From IMG/VR virus record IMGVR_UViG_3300010397_000008, positions 1 to 63,956 of that record: DNA of 63,956 nt; one strand, written 5' to 3'. The position numbers and the translations under genes are program-made. Under the pieces are notes generated by a model. That model ran no database searches and had not been told where the DNA came from. It worked only from the letters and a program-made list of their open reading frames with translations. Source of the DNA: a virus. Each line of letters begins with the position of its first letter. Position 1 is the first letter of the stretch. Of the stretch, positions 6,705 to 13,998 are shown piece by piece.

Positions 6705-7063
6705 TGAATTGTCGCCATTTCCCGACGTATCCGCACTGTTCGTGCGATCCGGTGTCGTGCGTCATGCTGCGATCAACGGCGAATCCTGCCGGGCTTGAGG
6801 CACTACATTCGCCGCCAGCCGCGCAATCCGGCTGGCGGCCGATCGAGACCGCGCCGAAGGATGGAAAACACAAGCCGGTGCTGCTCCATGTCAATTGGGA
6901 GCCGCTGACCGTCGTAGGCTATTGGGGTGCAGCGTCGGACGTTGGCGAGTTCCAAAGCGATGAAGAGACGTGGCGGGTGCTTTGGGACCAAGCGCCAATC
7001 CGAGACGGCTATGACGAGCCGACGCATTGGATGCCGCTGCCAGAACCGCCGGCAGATGGCTGA
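6704..7063 (+). CDS. DUF551-like protein with N-terminal Cys cluster
   Basis: Residues 45-115 carry the GWRPIETAPKDG...VLLHVN pattern followed by a W-rich middle and THWMPLPEPP, the DUF551 hallmark found in many phage genomes. Residues 3-20 add NCRHF..YPHCSCDPVSC, a possible metal site. A second protein with the same ETAP/DTAP...THW plan is encoded at 44559-45035. Function of the domain is unknown. Confidence 0.75.
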   Translation: MNCRHFPTYPHCSCDPVSCVMLRSTANPAGLEALHSPPAAQSGWRPIETAPKDGKHKPVLLHVNWEPLTVVGYWGAASDVGEFQSDEETWRVLWDQAPIRDGYDEPTHWMPLPEPPADG

Positions 7064-7472
7064 CCATGACCCTCGCCCGCGCGTGCTCGACCACCCCGAA
7101 CCGGGGCTGTGGCTAATCCGCTGCTGCCCGCGCTGTCCGTGGGTGCCGGCGCGGATCGTCATGGTGCAGGTTTCGCACGAGCCAGGGCAGCCGGACAACG
7201 ACATGAGGGGCACCCGGTCGCCGTTTCTCGCCGCGTTCATCAGCGGCCAGCCGGTCGCGGTCAGCGACGTGTGGGGTCGGCGCGGGCGGATCATCACCCG
7301 TTCAGAATATGAACGAGCGGTCGCCGAGATCGCGGCGGCGGTGCGCGAGAACCGATATGACCCCCGTTGCGCCCCGTTCAAAGCCGTCGAGATAGAGAGT
7401 CTGCCGCTGCCGTTTCAGGAGGAAGCCGATGCCCGACGACCAAGCGCCGCCCGACGTAGGCATAGGGCATAA
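7056..7472 (+). CDS. Hypothetical protein, 138 aa
   Basis: The ATG lies eight bases before the end of the previous gene. The N-terminal part holds LIRCCPRCPWVPARI, a possible half zinc ribbon. A charged helix (SEYERAVAEIAAAVRENR) follows the middle. The C-terminus overlaps the next gene by 44 bp. No family recognised. Confidence 0.6.
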   Translation: MADHDPRPRVLDHPEPGLWLIRCCPRCPWVPARIVMVQVSHEPGQPDNDMRGTRSPFLAAFISGQPVAVSDVWGRRGRIITRSEYERAVAEIAAAVRENRYDPRCAPFKAVEIESLPLPFQEEADARRPSAARRRHRA

Positions 7473-8199
7473 TCAGCCTCCGCTTTCCGAGGTCTTGGCC
7501 GAAAACACCAAGCCACTGCGCGAGCGCGCGGAGGCGCTGATCGCGTCCGTCAACGCTGCCCGCATTGACAGCCCCGAAACCGCCGCTCAGGTCACCACGC
7601 TCGGCGGCATGCTGCGCGACCTGCGCGAGAAGGCCGAGGCGGCGCGCAAGGAGTCGGCCAGGCCGTTCGACGACGGCAAGGCGGCGGTACAGTTGGCCTA
7701 CGCGCGCGGTATCCTGGACCCACTCGACGCGGCGATGACCGCGTGCCGGAAGATGCTCGACGCATGGCGGGCGCAACTGGATGCTGCCGCCGCGGCCGAG
7801 CGCCGCAAACGGGACGAGGAAGCCGCCGAAGCCCGCCGTGTCGCCGAGGACGCCGAGCAGCGCCAACGTGACGCCGAAGCCGCGGGTGATCCCGGTGCGG
7901 CGATCAAGGCCGAGATGGAGGCGATGCAGGCCGCCGAGCGCGCTGAGAAGTTGGCGAGCGACGCCGGCACGATCCGGCCATCCGAGCCGATTCGTACCCA
8001 GACGGGGATGGCGTCGGCAGCGACAACCCGAGTTCCGACCGTGACGAATATTGGGCTATGCCTGCGATGGATGCTCGAAAATCAGTCTGCCGCGCTGATC
8101 GAGGCAATCAGCCCGCTCGTCGCTCGGCTGACGCGGGCGAAGGTCGAGATACCGGGCGTCGAGGTCAAGGAAGTGGCGGCAACGAGGTTCCGGCGATGA
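7429..8199 (+). CDS. Long coiled-coil protein of the recombination operon
   Basis: A CAGGAGG ribosome binding site precedes the ATG. After GIGHNQPPLSEVL, a motif seen in many phage proteins of this type, residues 30-190 are almost continuous helix with heptad character (AAAERRKRDEEAAEARRVAE). Residues 205-256 form a small globular end. Proteins of this design often lie next to RecT- or Erf-type annealing genes, as here, and may organise them. No enzymatic motif is visible. Confidence 0.65.
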   Translation: MPDDQAPPDVGIGHNQPPLSEVLAENTKPLRERAEALIASVNAARIDSPETAAQVTTLGGMLRDLREKAEAARKESARPFDDGKAAVQLAYARGILDPLDAAMTACRKMLDAWRAQLDAAAAAERRKRDEEAAEARRVAEDAEQRQRDAEAAGDPGAAIKAEMEAMQAAERAEKLASDAGTIRPSEPIRTQTGMASAATTRVPTVTNIGLCLRWMLENQSAALIEAISPLVARLTRAKVEIPGVEVKEVAATRFRR

Positions 8200-8402
8200 G
8201 TGCCCCGCGCCGTCTCCCGCTCAAGGCCGCGTTCATGCGTGCCGACGTTTGCGAGTACGGCTGCCCCGTCGTCATCATGTGCGATCAGGACGGCAACACG
8301 ATCGCCGAGGCCCATCTTATGCCCGAGCACGTCGAGGCGTTCGTTGCCCAGGTTCGCGATGCTGCCGAGGTCGGCGCGGCTAAGCGGAGGCCGGTGGCGT
8401 GA
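8196..8402 (+). CDS. Hypothetical protein, 68 aa
   Basis: ATGA overlap with the coiled-coil gene. The sequence MRADVCEYGCPVVIMCDQDG looks like a small beta hairpin with three cysteines, then LMPEHVEAFVAQVRDA forms a helix. Function unknown. Confidence 0.6.
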   Translation: MSAPRRLPLKAAFMRADVCEYGCPVVIMCDQDGNTIAEAHLMPEHVEAFVAQVRDAAEVGAAKRRPVA

Positions 8403-8533
8403 AGGTGATGCTGGTCGAGATCGGCTATCGCAAATACGTCGTGGAGCCGCGCGACGCGATCCTGCTGCTTGAAATCGCATCCCGCGTCATCGAGGTCGAA
8501 CAGAAGCATTACAAAGGGGAATTATATAGATGA
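8399..8533 (+). CDS. Tiny protein, 44 aa
   Basis: A GTG start overlaps the preceding stop as GTGA, with GGAGG eight bases upstream. It translates to a strand-helix peptide (MLVEIGYRKYVVEPRDAILL, then EIASRVIEVEQKHY). Its stop overlaps the methyltransferase ATG as ATGA, which strongly supports that it is translated. Function unknown. Confidence 0.65.
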   Translation: MKVMLVEIGYRKYVVEPRDAILLLEIASRVIEVEQKHYKGELYR

Positions 8534-9270
8534 CTTCCTCGCGCGTTGAACGGATCGGCGATGCGACGCTGTATCTCCGAGACTGTCGGGATTGTATCCA
8601 GCAGATCGGGCTGGCACAGGAACGCGCCCCTGATTTAGCGGTCATTAGCGACCCGCCCTACGGCATGGATTTCGATACCGACAGCCGGCGCTTCACGGGC
8701 GGCACGATTCGGCGGGGAACAGGGAGGGACGATCGGTCCATCGCCGGCGACGCCGCCTCCTTCGATCCGGCGCCATGGCTCACCTTTGATGAGGTCATCC
8801 TCTGGGGCGCAAATCACTACGCGCAAAAACTGCCGATCGGCTCGACGCTGATCTGGCTCAAGCGCTATCAGGAGCATTACGGCAGCTTCTTGTCGGATGC
8901 CGAGATCGGCTGGCAGCGGGGCGGGCATGGGGTCTATGCGCTGCATGCGCCCGATAGCAGCGGCCGCCGGCGCCTGGAATTCACCGGCAGCGCGTTCGGA
9001 GATGAGACCGCGCATCCGTTCCAGAAGCCGATCGCGCTGATGGCCTGGTGTATCGAGCGCGTTAAAGGCCGTGCAATCCTCGACCCCTTCATGGGCTCCG
9101 GCACCACTGGCGTTGCCGCCCTGCGCCTCGGCCGCAAATTCATCGGTATTGAGATCGAAGAGCGCTGGTTCGATATCGCCTGCAGGCGGATCGAAGCGGA
9201 GGCAAACCAACCACGCCTAGCAATCGGCAGCGCACCGCCGCGACCGGCGGCTTTGGAGCCGATGCTGTGA
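8530..9270 (+). CDS. DNA adenine/cytosine-N4 methyltransferase
   Basis: The protein transfers methyl groups from S-adenosylmethionine to an exocyclic amino group of DNA. DPPYG at residues 41-45 is the catalytic motif IV. DPFMGSGTT at 185-193 is the SAM-binding motif I, placed after the catalytic motif, so it belongs to the N6/N4 class with beta-type order. At 246 residues it lacks a large recognition domain. No restriction endonuclease lies beside it, so it is an orphan enzyme that may protect phage DNA from host restriction or mark it for regulation. Confidence 0.9.
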   Translation: MTSSRVERIGDATLYLRDCRDCIQQIGLAQERAPDLAVISDPPYGMDFDTDSRRFTGGTIRRGTGRDDRSIAGDAASFDPAPWLTFDEVILWGANHYAQKLPIGSTLIWLKRYQEHYGSFLSDAEIGWQRGGHGVYALHAPDSSGRRRLEFTGSAFGDETAHPFQKPIALMAWCIERVKGRAILDPFMGSGTTGVAALRLGRKFIGIEIEERWFDIACRRIEAEANQPRLAIGSAPPRPAALEPML

Positions 9271-9438
9271 CCGAGGAAGTTAAATATATAATTCCCTTAC
9301 AAAGAGGCGTGGCGGCAAGCCGCCGAGCAAGAGCCGTTTATCAGCGAGGCTCACTTGGTCAATTATGATCCGCTGGCGCTGCCGGAATTGCCCCAAGACC
9401 CCGTTGCCGCCGTACCCGTTACGGAGATGCCGTTTTGA
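9267..9438 (+). pseudogene. Small gene apparently split by a +1 frame change
   Basis: A GTG overlapping the methyltransferase stop opens VTEEVKYII. At 9294-9297 (CCCT) the frame must shift by +1 to continue into YKEAWRQAAEQEPF and onward to EMPF before the TGA at 9436-9438. The second half has no start codon of its own and reads like real protein (ISEAHLVNYDPLALPELP). Unshifted, the first frame ends after 33 residues in poor sequence. Either one base is extra here, through error or mutation, or CCC-T is a programmed +1 site. Downstream the next gene starts with a TTGA overlap. Confidence 0.5.
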
Positions 9439-9935
9439 CCATCACCATCCTCCCGCCCGAGGCAGACCCGATCAAGACGCTGCGCACGATGGCAGCGTTC
9501 GGCATGGACGAGGGGCGCGGCATCGCCGAGATAAAGCGCGGCGACATCACGTTTACCGGCGTCAACGCGCAGCCGGTCATCGGCCTCGCGATCCTGTGCA
9601 AGACACCCGAAAAGACGCCGATCCCGATTTACGACGTGGCGACGCGCGGTGTCGAGGTCACGATGCTGGCCGATTGGCTCAAGGCGCGCGGGTTCGAGGC
9701 GAGCGCGTGCCGGTGGAACCGGAACCGAATAATCGGCCCCCCCAACTCTGCCGCTCATCGTCCTGCGTGGGAGCTTGTGACCGGCCCGGCCGATGTCCCG
9801 GCGATGCCGCCGGAGTTCCCACAAGGGCCGGCCATGAGCCAAATTGAGGTTGCAATGCGGCAAGCCGAATTGCAACGGCGCATCAACGAGATGCAGATGC
9901 GTGTGCCACCGTCATACGAGTGCGAGAGGAAATGA
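9435..9935 (+). CDS. Hypothetical protein, 166 aa
   Basis: It starts with TTG in a TTGA overlap. The first 90 residues form an alpha/beta unit (MTITILPPEADPIKTLRTMA; GDITFTGVNAQPVIGLAIL). The last 35 residues (MSQIEVAMRQAELQRRINEM) form a helix. It lies directly before the recT-like gene and may work with it, but no motif is recognisable. Confidence 0.6.
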   Translation: MTITILPPEADPIKTLRTMAAFGMDEGRGIAEIKRGDITFTGVNAQPVIGLAILCKTPEKTPIPIYDVATRGVEVTMLADWLKARGFEASACRWNRNRIIGPPNSAAHRPAWELVTGPADVPAMPPEFPQGPAMSQIEVAMRQAELQRRINEMQMRVPPSYECERK

Positions 9936-9937
9936 CC

Positions 9938-11260
9938 ATGCCTGACGACGTGAAATCGCAGCAGATCGAGAAGCGCATAGACCGCGAGGTTGCGGGTGGA
10001 CTGTCCATCGTCAGCGGTGCCGGCACCATGACAATCGCGCCCCGCAACATGGGCGAGTTGATGGAGTTCGCGAAGCTCATGGCCGTGGCCGGCGACTGCA
10101 TCCGTCCAGCCTTTCGGGGCAATGCGGGCGCGTGCCTGTCGCTGTGCCTCCAAGCCTTCCGCTGGGGCGCGGACCCGTTCGCGGTCGCCAACAAGGCGTA
10201 TATCACCACCGGCAAGGCCGGGACGCAGATCGCCTACGAGGCGCAGCTTATCAACGCCATCGTCCACAACTCGCCGATGCTCGCGCGGCGCCTGCGGTCC
10301 CGATACGAAGGCGCCGGCCAGCAGCGCAAATGCATCGTCACCGGATGGGTGCGCGGCGAGGACGAGCCGTTCGAGTACGAGTCCCCGACCATCGCGCAGA
10401 TCGCCGTCAAAAACTCGCCGCTCTGGCAGGGCGACCCCGACCAGCAACTCGCGTACTACAGCACCCGCGCGTGGGCGCGGCGGTATCTGCCCGAGGTTCT
10501 GCTCGGCATCTATTCGCCCGACGAAGTGCAAGGCGAGGTCATCGACATAACGCCCGCACAGGGCACTATCCAGGAGGCGGCACGCGCCGATCTCACCCAG
10601 CCGATCCCGTGGGAGGTATTCGACGCCGCCGGCGAGGTCTACGAGTTCGAGATGTCCGATAAGGCCGTCGAGGCGTGCCGCAAGATACTGATCGCGAGCG
10701 CCGCCGACCCGGCGATGCTGGCGACGGCGTGGGAGAACAACGCCGCCTTCATCGTGTCGCTCGGGCAGGATGGGCTTGAAGATGACGCGCGGGCCATCGA
10801 GCGGCTTTACGCCGAACTGGCACCGAAGCAAGAGGTCGGTCATCCGGGACAGACCCCGGATGGTATGGCGGCGGCGTCCGTCAAAGGGGGGGAGGAAGCC
10901 ACGCCGGGCACGCCTCCCCCCGCCGAAGCCACAACCGATTCTCCGCCGGTGCAGCAAACACAGGAGGACGCGAATGGGATTGACGGCCCTGTGCCGGCGG
11001 GGGATGCCGCATCACGTTCGGAGCCGCCCGCTGATCTACTCGGCAACCCGCGCCCCGAGAACCTGACCGTCCCACTGCCGCGCAAACCCGATCTGGATCA
11101 CGTCGCCCGGCAACTGCTCGCGATGATCGCCGAGGCACCGGGCGACGCCTTGCGCCGCAACCGGATCAAGATGGCGAACGAAAGCGCCCTACTCGTCCTC
11201 AAGGCTGGCGCGGTCGAGCGTTACGACGAGGTTCAGGCGGCGCTCCACCGGGGCGCGTAG
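9938..11260 (+). CDS. recT: RecT family single-strand annealing protein
   Basis: RecT proteins bind single-stranded DNA and anneal complementary strands in phage recombination. Residues 30-210 match the family: MTIAPRNMGELMEFAKLMA, then NAGACLSLCLQAFRWGADPF, ANKAYITTGKAGTQIAYEAQ and YYSTRAWARRYLPEVLLGIY. The C-terminal 200 residues are acidic, Pro-rich and low in complexity, a region that varies in this family. The ATG at 9938 is chosen because AGAGGA sits seven bases before it. No partner exonuclease (RecE-like) was recognised in the operon. Confidence 0.9.
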   Translation: MPDDVKSQQIEKRIDREVAGGLSIVSGAGTMTIAPRNMGELMEFAKLMAVAGDCIRPAFRGNAGACLSLCLQAFRWGADPFAVANKAYITTGKAGTQIAYEAQLINAIVHNSPMLARRLRSRYEGAGQQRKCIVTGWVRGEDEPFEYESPTIAQIAVKNSPLWQGDPDQQLAYYSTRAWARRYLPEVLLGIYSPDEVQGEVIDITPAQGTIQEAARADLTQPIPWEVFDAAGEVYEFEMSDKAVEACRKILIASAADPAMLATAWENNAAFIVSLGQDGLEDDARAIERLYAELAPKQEVGHPGQTPDGMAAASVKGGEEATPGTPPPAEATTDSPPVQQTQEDANGIDGPVPAGDAASRSEPPADLLGNPRPENLTVPLPRKPDLDHVARQLLAMIAEAPGDALRRNRIKMANESALLVLKAGAVERYDEVQAALHRGA

Positions 11261-11393
11261 CCGCGTAGTCGGCCAGCATCGCCGCCGCCCCCTCGATCCC
11301 TAGCCCTGCCGTCAGCCGAGCGCGATCGGTCGGCGGCAGGCGCATGATGAAGCGGATCGCCTCGGCGTGTGGCGGGCTCGTCAAGTCAGCCAT
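11199..11393 (-). CDS. Small protein with HAEAxRFIMRLPP motif, paralog A
   Basis: The first 35 residues (HAEAIRFIMRLPPTDRARLT, then AGLGIEGAA) are nearly identical to those of the gene at 12499-12714, so the two are paralogs. The ATG follows the TAA of the preceding tiny membrane gene directly. The 3' end overlaps the convergent recT-like gene by 62 bp. The tail is Pro/Arg-rich. Function unknown. Confidence 0.6.
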   Translation of the reverse strand: MADLTSPPHAEAIRFIMRLPPTDRARLTAGLGIEGAAAMLADYAATRPGGAPPEPRRNARPRQP

Positions 11394-11549
11394 TTAGCAA
11401 CCGTAGGGGTCACGGCCCACGATGCGGCCCACGCCAGCCCCACCGCGCCCGCGATCACCATCCTCGGGCAATAGCGTCAGCAGAATCGGGATCGCGAAAC
11501 AGAGCGCCACGCCGACCAGAATCCACCAGCAGGAGCGCGGGGTTCTCAC
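11394..11549 (-). CDS. Tiny membrane protein, 51 aa
   Basis: A GTG start in a GTGA overlap opens VRTPRSCWW, followed by a transmembrane segment (ILVGVALCFAIPILLTLL) and a Gly/Arg-rich tail ending DPYGC. The stop TAA abuts the ATG of the next gene. Basic residues before the helix suggest the N-terminus stays in the cytoplasm. It could be an accessory lysis or membrane-modifying peptide; no family is known. Confidence 0.6.
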   Translation of the reverse strand: MRTPRSCWWILVGVALCFAIPILLTLLPEDGDRGRGGAGVGRIVGRDPYGC

Positions 11550-11653
11550 AGCGCATCCCCATCTTTTTTATCGGTAATCATCGTGTCTTCGGAAGACGAG
11601 CGAGCGTCATAGGGGTTAGGATTTCCGATCAGTCCCGCTTCGGATCGCTTCAT
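11546..11653 (-). CDS. Tiny polar protein, 35 aa
   Basis: The ATG lies inside the end of the preceding gene in another frame. The peptide begins MKRSEAGLIGNPNPYDARSS and ends with a charged TDKKDGDAL. Its TGA overlaps the GTG of the membrane peptide as GTGA, and this tight chain is the main support. Confidence 0.5.
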   Translation of the reverse strand: MKRSEAGLIGNPNPYDARSSSEDTMITDKKDGDAL

Positions 11654-11921
11654 CGCCGATCACCTGAATCGATTTCTCGTGCAGGAGCGCAGCACTAATA
11701 GCGGCACGGACGTCCGAGATTCGCATTCTCATCAGGTTGGAGCGAGGGATAGAAAAGCGCATAGTCCCTAACTCAATGAGTTCAGCCTTAGTCCTTAGGT
11801 CATCAGCGATAAATTCTTCGACCGCTTTTGCATCCATATTACGAAGCAGTTCAGGCTTTGATATCCTGTCCTGAATGGCGCGCCGCATGGCTCGCGGTCT
11901 TGCGCTGGCGTGCGTTGTCAT
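11616..11921 (-). CDS. Hypothetical helical protein, 101 aa
   Basis: Start by ATGA overlap with the preceding gene. Residues 15-60 are helical (AIQDRISKPELLRNMDAKAV), then LRTKAELIELGTM and IPRSNLMRMRISDVRAAISA. Base composition is a little richer in A and T than elsewhere. No known motif. Confidence 0.6.
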   Translation of the reverse strand: MTTHASARPRAMRRAIQDRISKPELLRNMDAKAVEEFIADDLRTKAELIELGTMRFSIPRSNLMRMRISDVRAAISAALLHEKSIQVIGDEAIRSGTDRKS

Positions 11922-12121
11922 AGCGCATCTATCCGCGTCTTGAGAGCATCGGTGAGATTGCGGTACATTTGGTCCAGACCACGGCCACCCACATTTTGAG
12001 TTCCGGACCGATCATATACCGGTACGCCCTGAGAAAGCGCCTGTGAAACTCCGGTCCCCTCTTCGATATATGGGGTAGCAAGGTTTGGTCCCCACCTTCG
12101 CTGAAGTGATCCGCGGTACAC
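11918..12121 (-). CDS. Small protein, possibly the C-terminal remnant of a ParA-like ATPase
   Basis: The best start is GTG. The C-terminal half (VSQALSQGVPVYDRSGTQNV followed by LDQMYRNLTDALKTRI) resembles the last part of ParA-type partition ATPases, where a G.PV...... segment leads into a final helix. The Walker regions that would precede it are absent, and an in-frame TAG lies shortly upstream. It may therefore be a truncated gene that is still translated, as its stop overlaps the next ATG. Confidence 0.4.
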   Translation of the reverse strand: MYRGSLQRRWGPNLATPYIEEGTGVSQALSQGVPVYDRSGTQNVGGRGLDQMYRNLTDALKTRIDAL

Positions 12122-12204
12122 ACTTGAGTTTTTGGGCTGAATGTGCGACTACGCTTCAGGTGGTGGGCACTTGAAGGATCTGGGATGTCGGAGCCACTCA
12201 ACGC

Positions 12205-12339
12205 TTACGGCCAGATATCCGTCTGACCGAAGCCCCCTATTTCGCACCCCTTATATCTGCCGCTCAGTAGAACGAAAATTCCTGTTCCGGCATCGTAATA
12301 AAATAATTTCTTAAGTTGATTGTGGCTAATTTCAAACAT
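12205..12339 (-). pseudogene. 44-aa ORF resembling the N-terminus of an HNH/AP2-type homing endonuclease
   Basis: Starting at an ATG in a TGATG overlap, the peptide MFEISHNQLKKLFYYDAGTG continues IFVLLSGRYKGCEIGGFGQT and stops. The pattern LK.L..YD..TGIF is the usual beginning of phage HNH endonucleases with an AP2 or NUMOD domain, after which about 130 residues and the HNH core are missing. Bases 12240-12340 are AT-rich, unlike the surroundings. I read it as a decayed mobile endonuclease, though a genuine small protein cannot be excluded. Confidence 0.45.
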
Positions 12340-12608
12340 CAGCGTCTCCCATGAACGCTTCCATACTTCATGTATCGCCTTCCATTCTCTGTATAGCTGT
12401 AATTTGCATTTGCGTCCACTTCCTCGACCACCGCCATGCGGCCGAGGCAGGATTCCAAACCCTCCATCAGAACCCGGTAGAGCCCGCTTTCCGCCTCGTC
12501 ACCGAGGGAGCCGCCCTTCCCCAGCATGCGCGCATAGCCGCCGGCCAGCGCGTTCAGCGTCAGCTTCGCGCCCCGCGCGATCTGCACCGCCGGCATTGCG
12601 CTCGTCAT
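12339..12608 (-). CDS. Hypothetical protein, 89 aa
   Basis: From ATG the sequence reads MPAVQIARGAKLTLNALAGG, ARMLGKGGSLGDEAESGLYR, then VLMEGLESCLGRM and a Tyr/Asn-rich end. It overlaps the paralog B gene by 110 bp in another frame. That overlap may reflect a former fusion of both. Function unknown. Confidence 0.5.
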   Translation of the reverse strand: MTSAMPAVQIARGAKLTLNALAGGYARMLGKGGSLGDEAESGLYRVLMEGLESCLGRMAVVEEVDANANYSYTENGRRYMKYGSVHGRR

Positions 12609-12714
12609 CCGCCCGAGCCGCCCCCTCAATCCCTAATCCTGCCGTCAGCCTAGCGCGCTCGACCGGCGGCAGCCGCATGATGAAGCGGACGGCCTCGGCG
12701 TGATCCGTCACCAT
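12499..12714 (-). CDS. Small protein with HAEAxRFIMRLPP motif, paralog B
   Basis: The first 30 residues (DHAEAVRFIMRLPPVERARL, then TAGLGIEGAA) match paralog A at 11199-11393. After that point the sequence becomes Arg/Gly-rich and looks like the shadow of the overlapping downstream gene. Either this copy is frame-disrupted after the conserved part or the two genes truly overlap. The start lies in the overlap with the preceding stop (ATG at 12714, or GTG at 12711). Confidence 0.5.
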   Translation of the reverse strand: MVTDHAEAVRFIMRLPPVERARLTAGLGIEGAARADDERNAGGADRAGREADAERAGRRLCAHAGEGRLPR

Positions 12715-12887
12715 TTCGGGATCGGACGCTGCCACGCCTCCATGAGACTGCCCCAGAGCGTTTTCGGCCGCGGCGCCGCGGCGATCCGCTCAAGCGCATC
12801 AACCGCCCGTTCTTCGAGAGTCGGCCGAGGCTTCGGGGCCGGCGGCAGGTAAGGCGATGGCCGCCAAGGACCGATGAAATCGGTCAC
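12708..12887 (-). CDS. Hypothetical small protein, 59 aa
   Basis: GTG start in a GTGA overlap with the lipoprotein gene. It reads TDFIGPWRPSPYLPPAPKP, then a helix (TLEERAVDALERIAAA) and WGSLMEAWQRPIPKW. The Pro-rich front and Trp-rich end suggest a binding peptide rather than an enzyme. Confidence 0.55.
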   Translation of the reverse strand: MTDFIGPWRPSPYLPPAPKPRPTLEERAVDALERIAAAPRPKTLWGSLMEAWQRPIPKW

Positions 12888-13264
12888 AACAGCGACAGCA
12901 CTACCGGAAGCACCATGCCGGCGATCCGCGCCGCCATCTGGACATAGCCCAAGACTTGCGGCAACCAGGTCAGCGAGCTTTGGTCGGCATTTCCGGTCGA
13001 TCCGCTGAGCATCTGTTCGCAATAGGCGTAGGGGTAGACCGCGACATCCCGGACCATTTTCGGTGCCGCGGCGCCGGTCGCAGCGATCAGTGACGGGGCG
13101 GCGGCGACGCAGGTGTCCTTGATCGCCGCCAGATCGCCGGCCGATAGGTTGCGGACGCTGCCAACGGCGTAGTCTTGCGCCAGGTCGATGCCGGTCTGCT
13201 GGGCGCCACCTTGGCAACCCGCGAGGATGAGAGTGATGGCGGCGGCGGCGAGGATGCGGTTCAT
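12884..13264 (-). CDS. Phage lipoprotein with C-terminal membrane-like helix
   Basis: Residues 1-17 form a lipoprotein signal peptide (MNRILAAAAITLILAGC) with LAGC lipobox, so the mature protein should be lipid-anchored. The middle (LSAGDLAAIKDTCVAAAPSL) is helical, and the last 20 residues are hydrophobic (IAGMVLPVVLSLL). Its ATG overlaps the stop of the Acb2-like gene. It might act in superinfection exclusion or envelope modification; no family is recognised. Confidence 0.65.
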   Translation of the reverse strand: MNRILAAAAITLILAGCQGGAQQTGIDLAQDYAVGSVRNLSAGDLAAIKDTCVAAAPSLIAATGAAAPKMVRDVAVYPYAYCEQMLSGSTGNADQSSLTWLPQVLGYVQMAARIAGMVLPVVLSLL

Positions 13265-13482
13265 GTCCGGGGGCTCCCGTCTGGATTGCGGGTGATCGCG
13301 ATGTTGGCCCACATGGCGCAATCGCGAAGCTGGCGCAACAGATAGGTCTTGTCGGGACCGTCCGGCACGATGCCGTCGATCTCGGTAGCAAGGCTCTCAA
13401 ATTCCGCTCGGACGTGCGCCATTATTTCAAGTTGCGCATCGGTCGGTTTGAGATATTGAAACGTCGAGGGGTGCAGGCTCAT
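13261..13482 (-). CDS. Acb2-like anti-CBASS cyclic nucleotide sponge
   Basis: Acb2 proteins bind cyclic di- and trinucleotides and so block CBASS (and Thoeris-type) signalling. The 73-residue length and two-helix plan fit. Residues 12-36 give KPTDAQLEIMAHVRAEFESL, and residues 47-66 give YLLRQLRDCAMWANIAITRN, which carries the MWAN.AI.RN signature of the Acb2/Tad1 hairpin domain. Its stop overlaps the lipoprotein start, and its ATG overlaps the stop of a tiny membrane protein. Identification is by pattern only. Confidence 0.72.
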   Translation of the reverse strand: MSLHPSTFQYLKPTDAQLEIMAHVRAEFESLATEIDGIVPDGPDKTYLLRQLRDCAMWANIAITRNPDGSPRT

Positions 13483-13601
13483 TCAACAAACTCCTGTTGC
13501 GGTTCCGGCTGGTAGAAGATGATCGTGCATGTGGCGACTAGCGCGCAGGCGACCACGATCGCGAGGATCGTCGCCGAGCCGCGCGGAGTCCATACCCTCA
13601 C
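13479..13601 (-). CDS. Tiny single-span membrane protein, 40 aa
   Basis: GTG start (GTGA overlap). The peptide has a short basic front (VRVWTPRG), a transmembrane helix (ILAIVVACALVATCTIIFY) and a Gln/Glu-rich end. Both ends overlap neighbouring genes in GTGA/ATGA junctions, so translation is likely. Function unknown. Confidence 0.6.
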   Translation of the reverse strand: MRVWTPRGSATILAIVVACALVATCTIIFYQPEPQQEFVE

Positions 13602-13924
13602 CTGATCGGCGCGCCGAACACGCCCCAGCCAAGAAGCCCGATCAGGATATAGACCAGCTGTCTGTCAATGTACCGGATGATGACCTTCTCGCGGGGAACG
13701 CGCTTTTTGTCCAGCTTCGTAAGAAGGTCGGGGAGGCCCCGCGCTTCTGCGCTTACATTTCCTTCAAAAACGGCCACCCATTTATACGGATGGTCATTGA
13801 TCATCCGGGGATGGTTGCTGGAAAGCACCTTCGCTGCTTCAACAAAAGAACGAAGCTCTCGATCAATTTGGGCTGCGGACCCGCCAAGATGCTCTAACGC
13901 CTCCGCTGTGGAAAATTTGGGCAT
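13598..13924 (-). CDS. Hypothetical protein with C-terminal hydrophobic segment, 108 aa
   Basis: This is the first gene after the leftward promoter at 14.05 kb. GGAG lies nine bases before the ATG. The N-terminal part is helical (FSTAEALEHLGGSAAQIDRE), the middle charged, and residues 85-106 (LVYILIGLLGWGVFGAPI) could insert in the membrane. Function unknown. Confidence 0.6.
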   Translation of the reverse strand: MPKFSTAEALEHLGGSAAQIDRELRSFVEAAKVLSSNHPRMINDHPYKWVAVFEGNVSAEARGLPDLLTKLDKKRVPREKVIIRYIDRQLVYILIGLLGWGVFGAPIR

Positions 13925-13998
13925 GACATGATGACTCCTTTCCTGATAGCCTTACGGAGTCAATCTAATGACCTTGTTTTTAGTGACGAGATGGGTCT

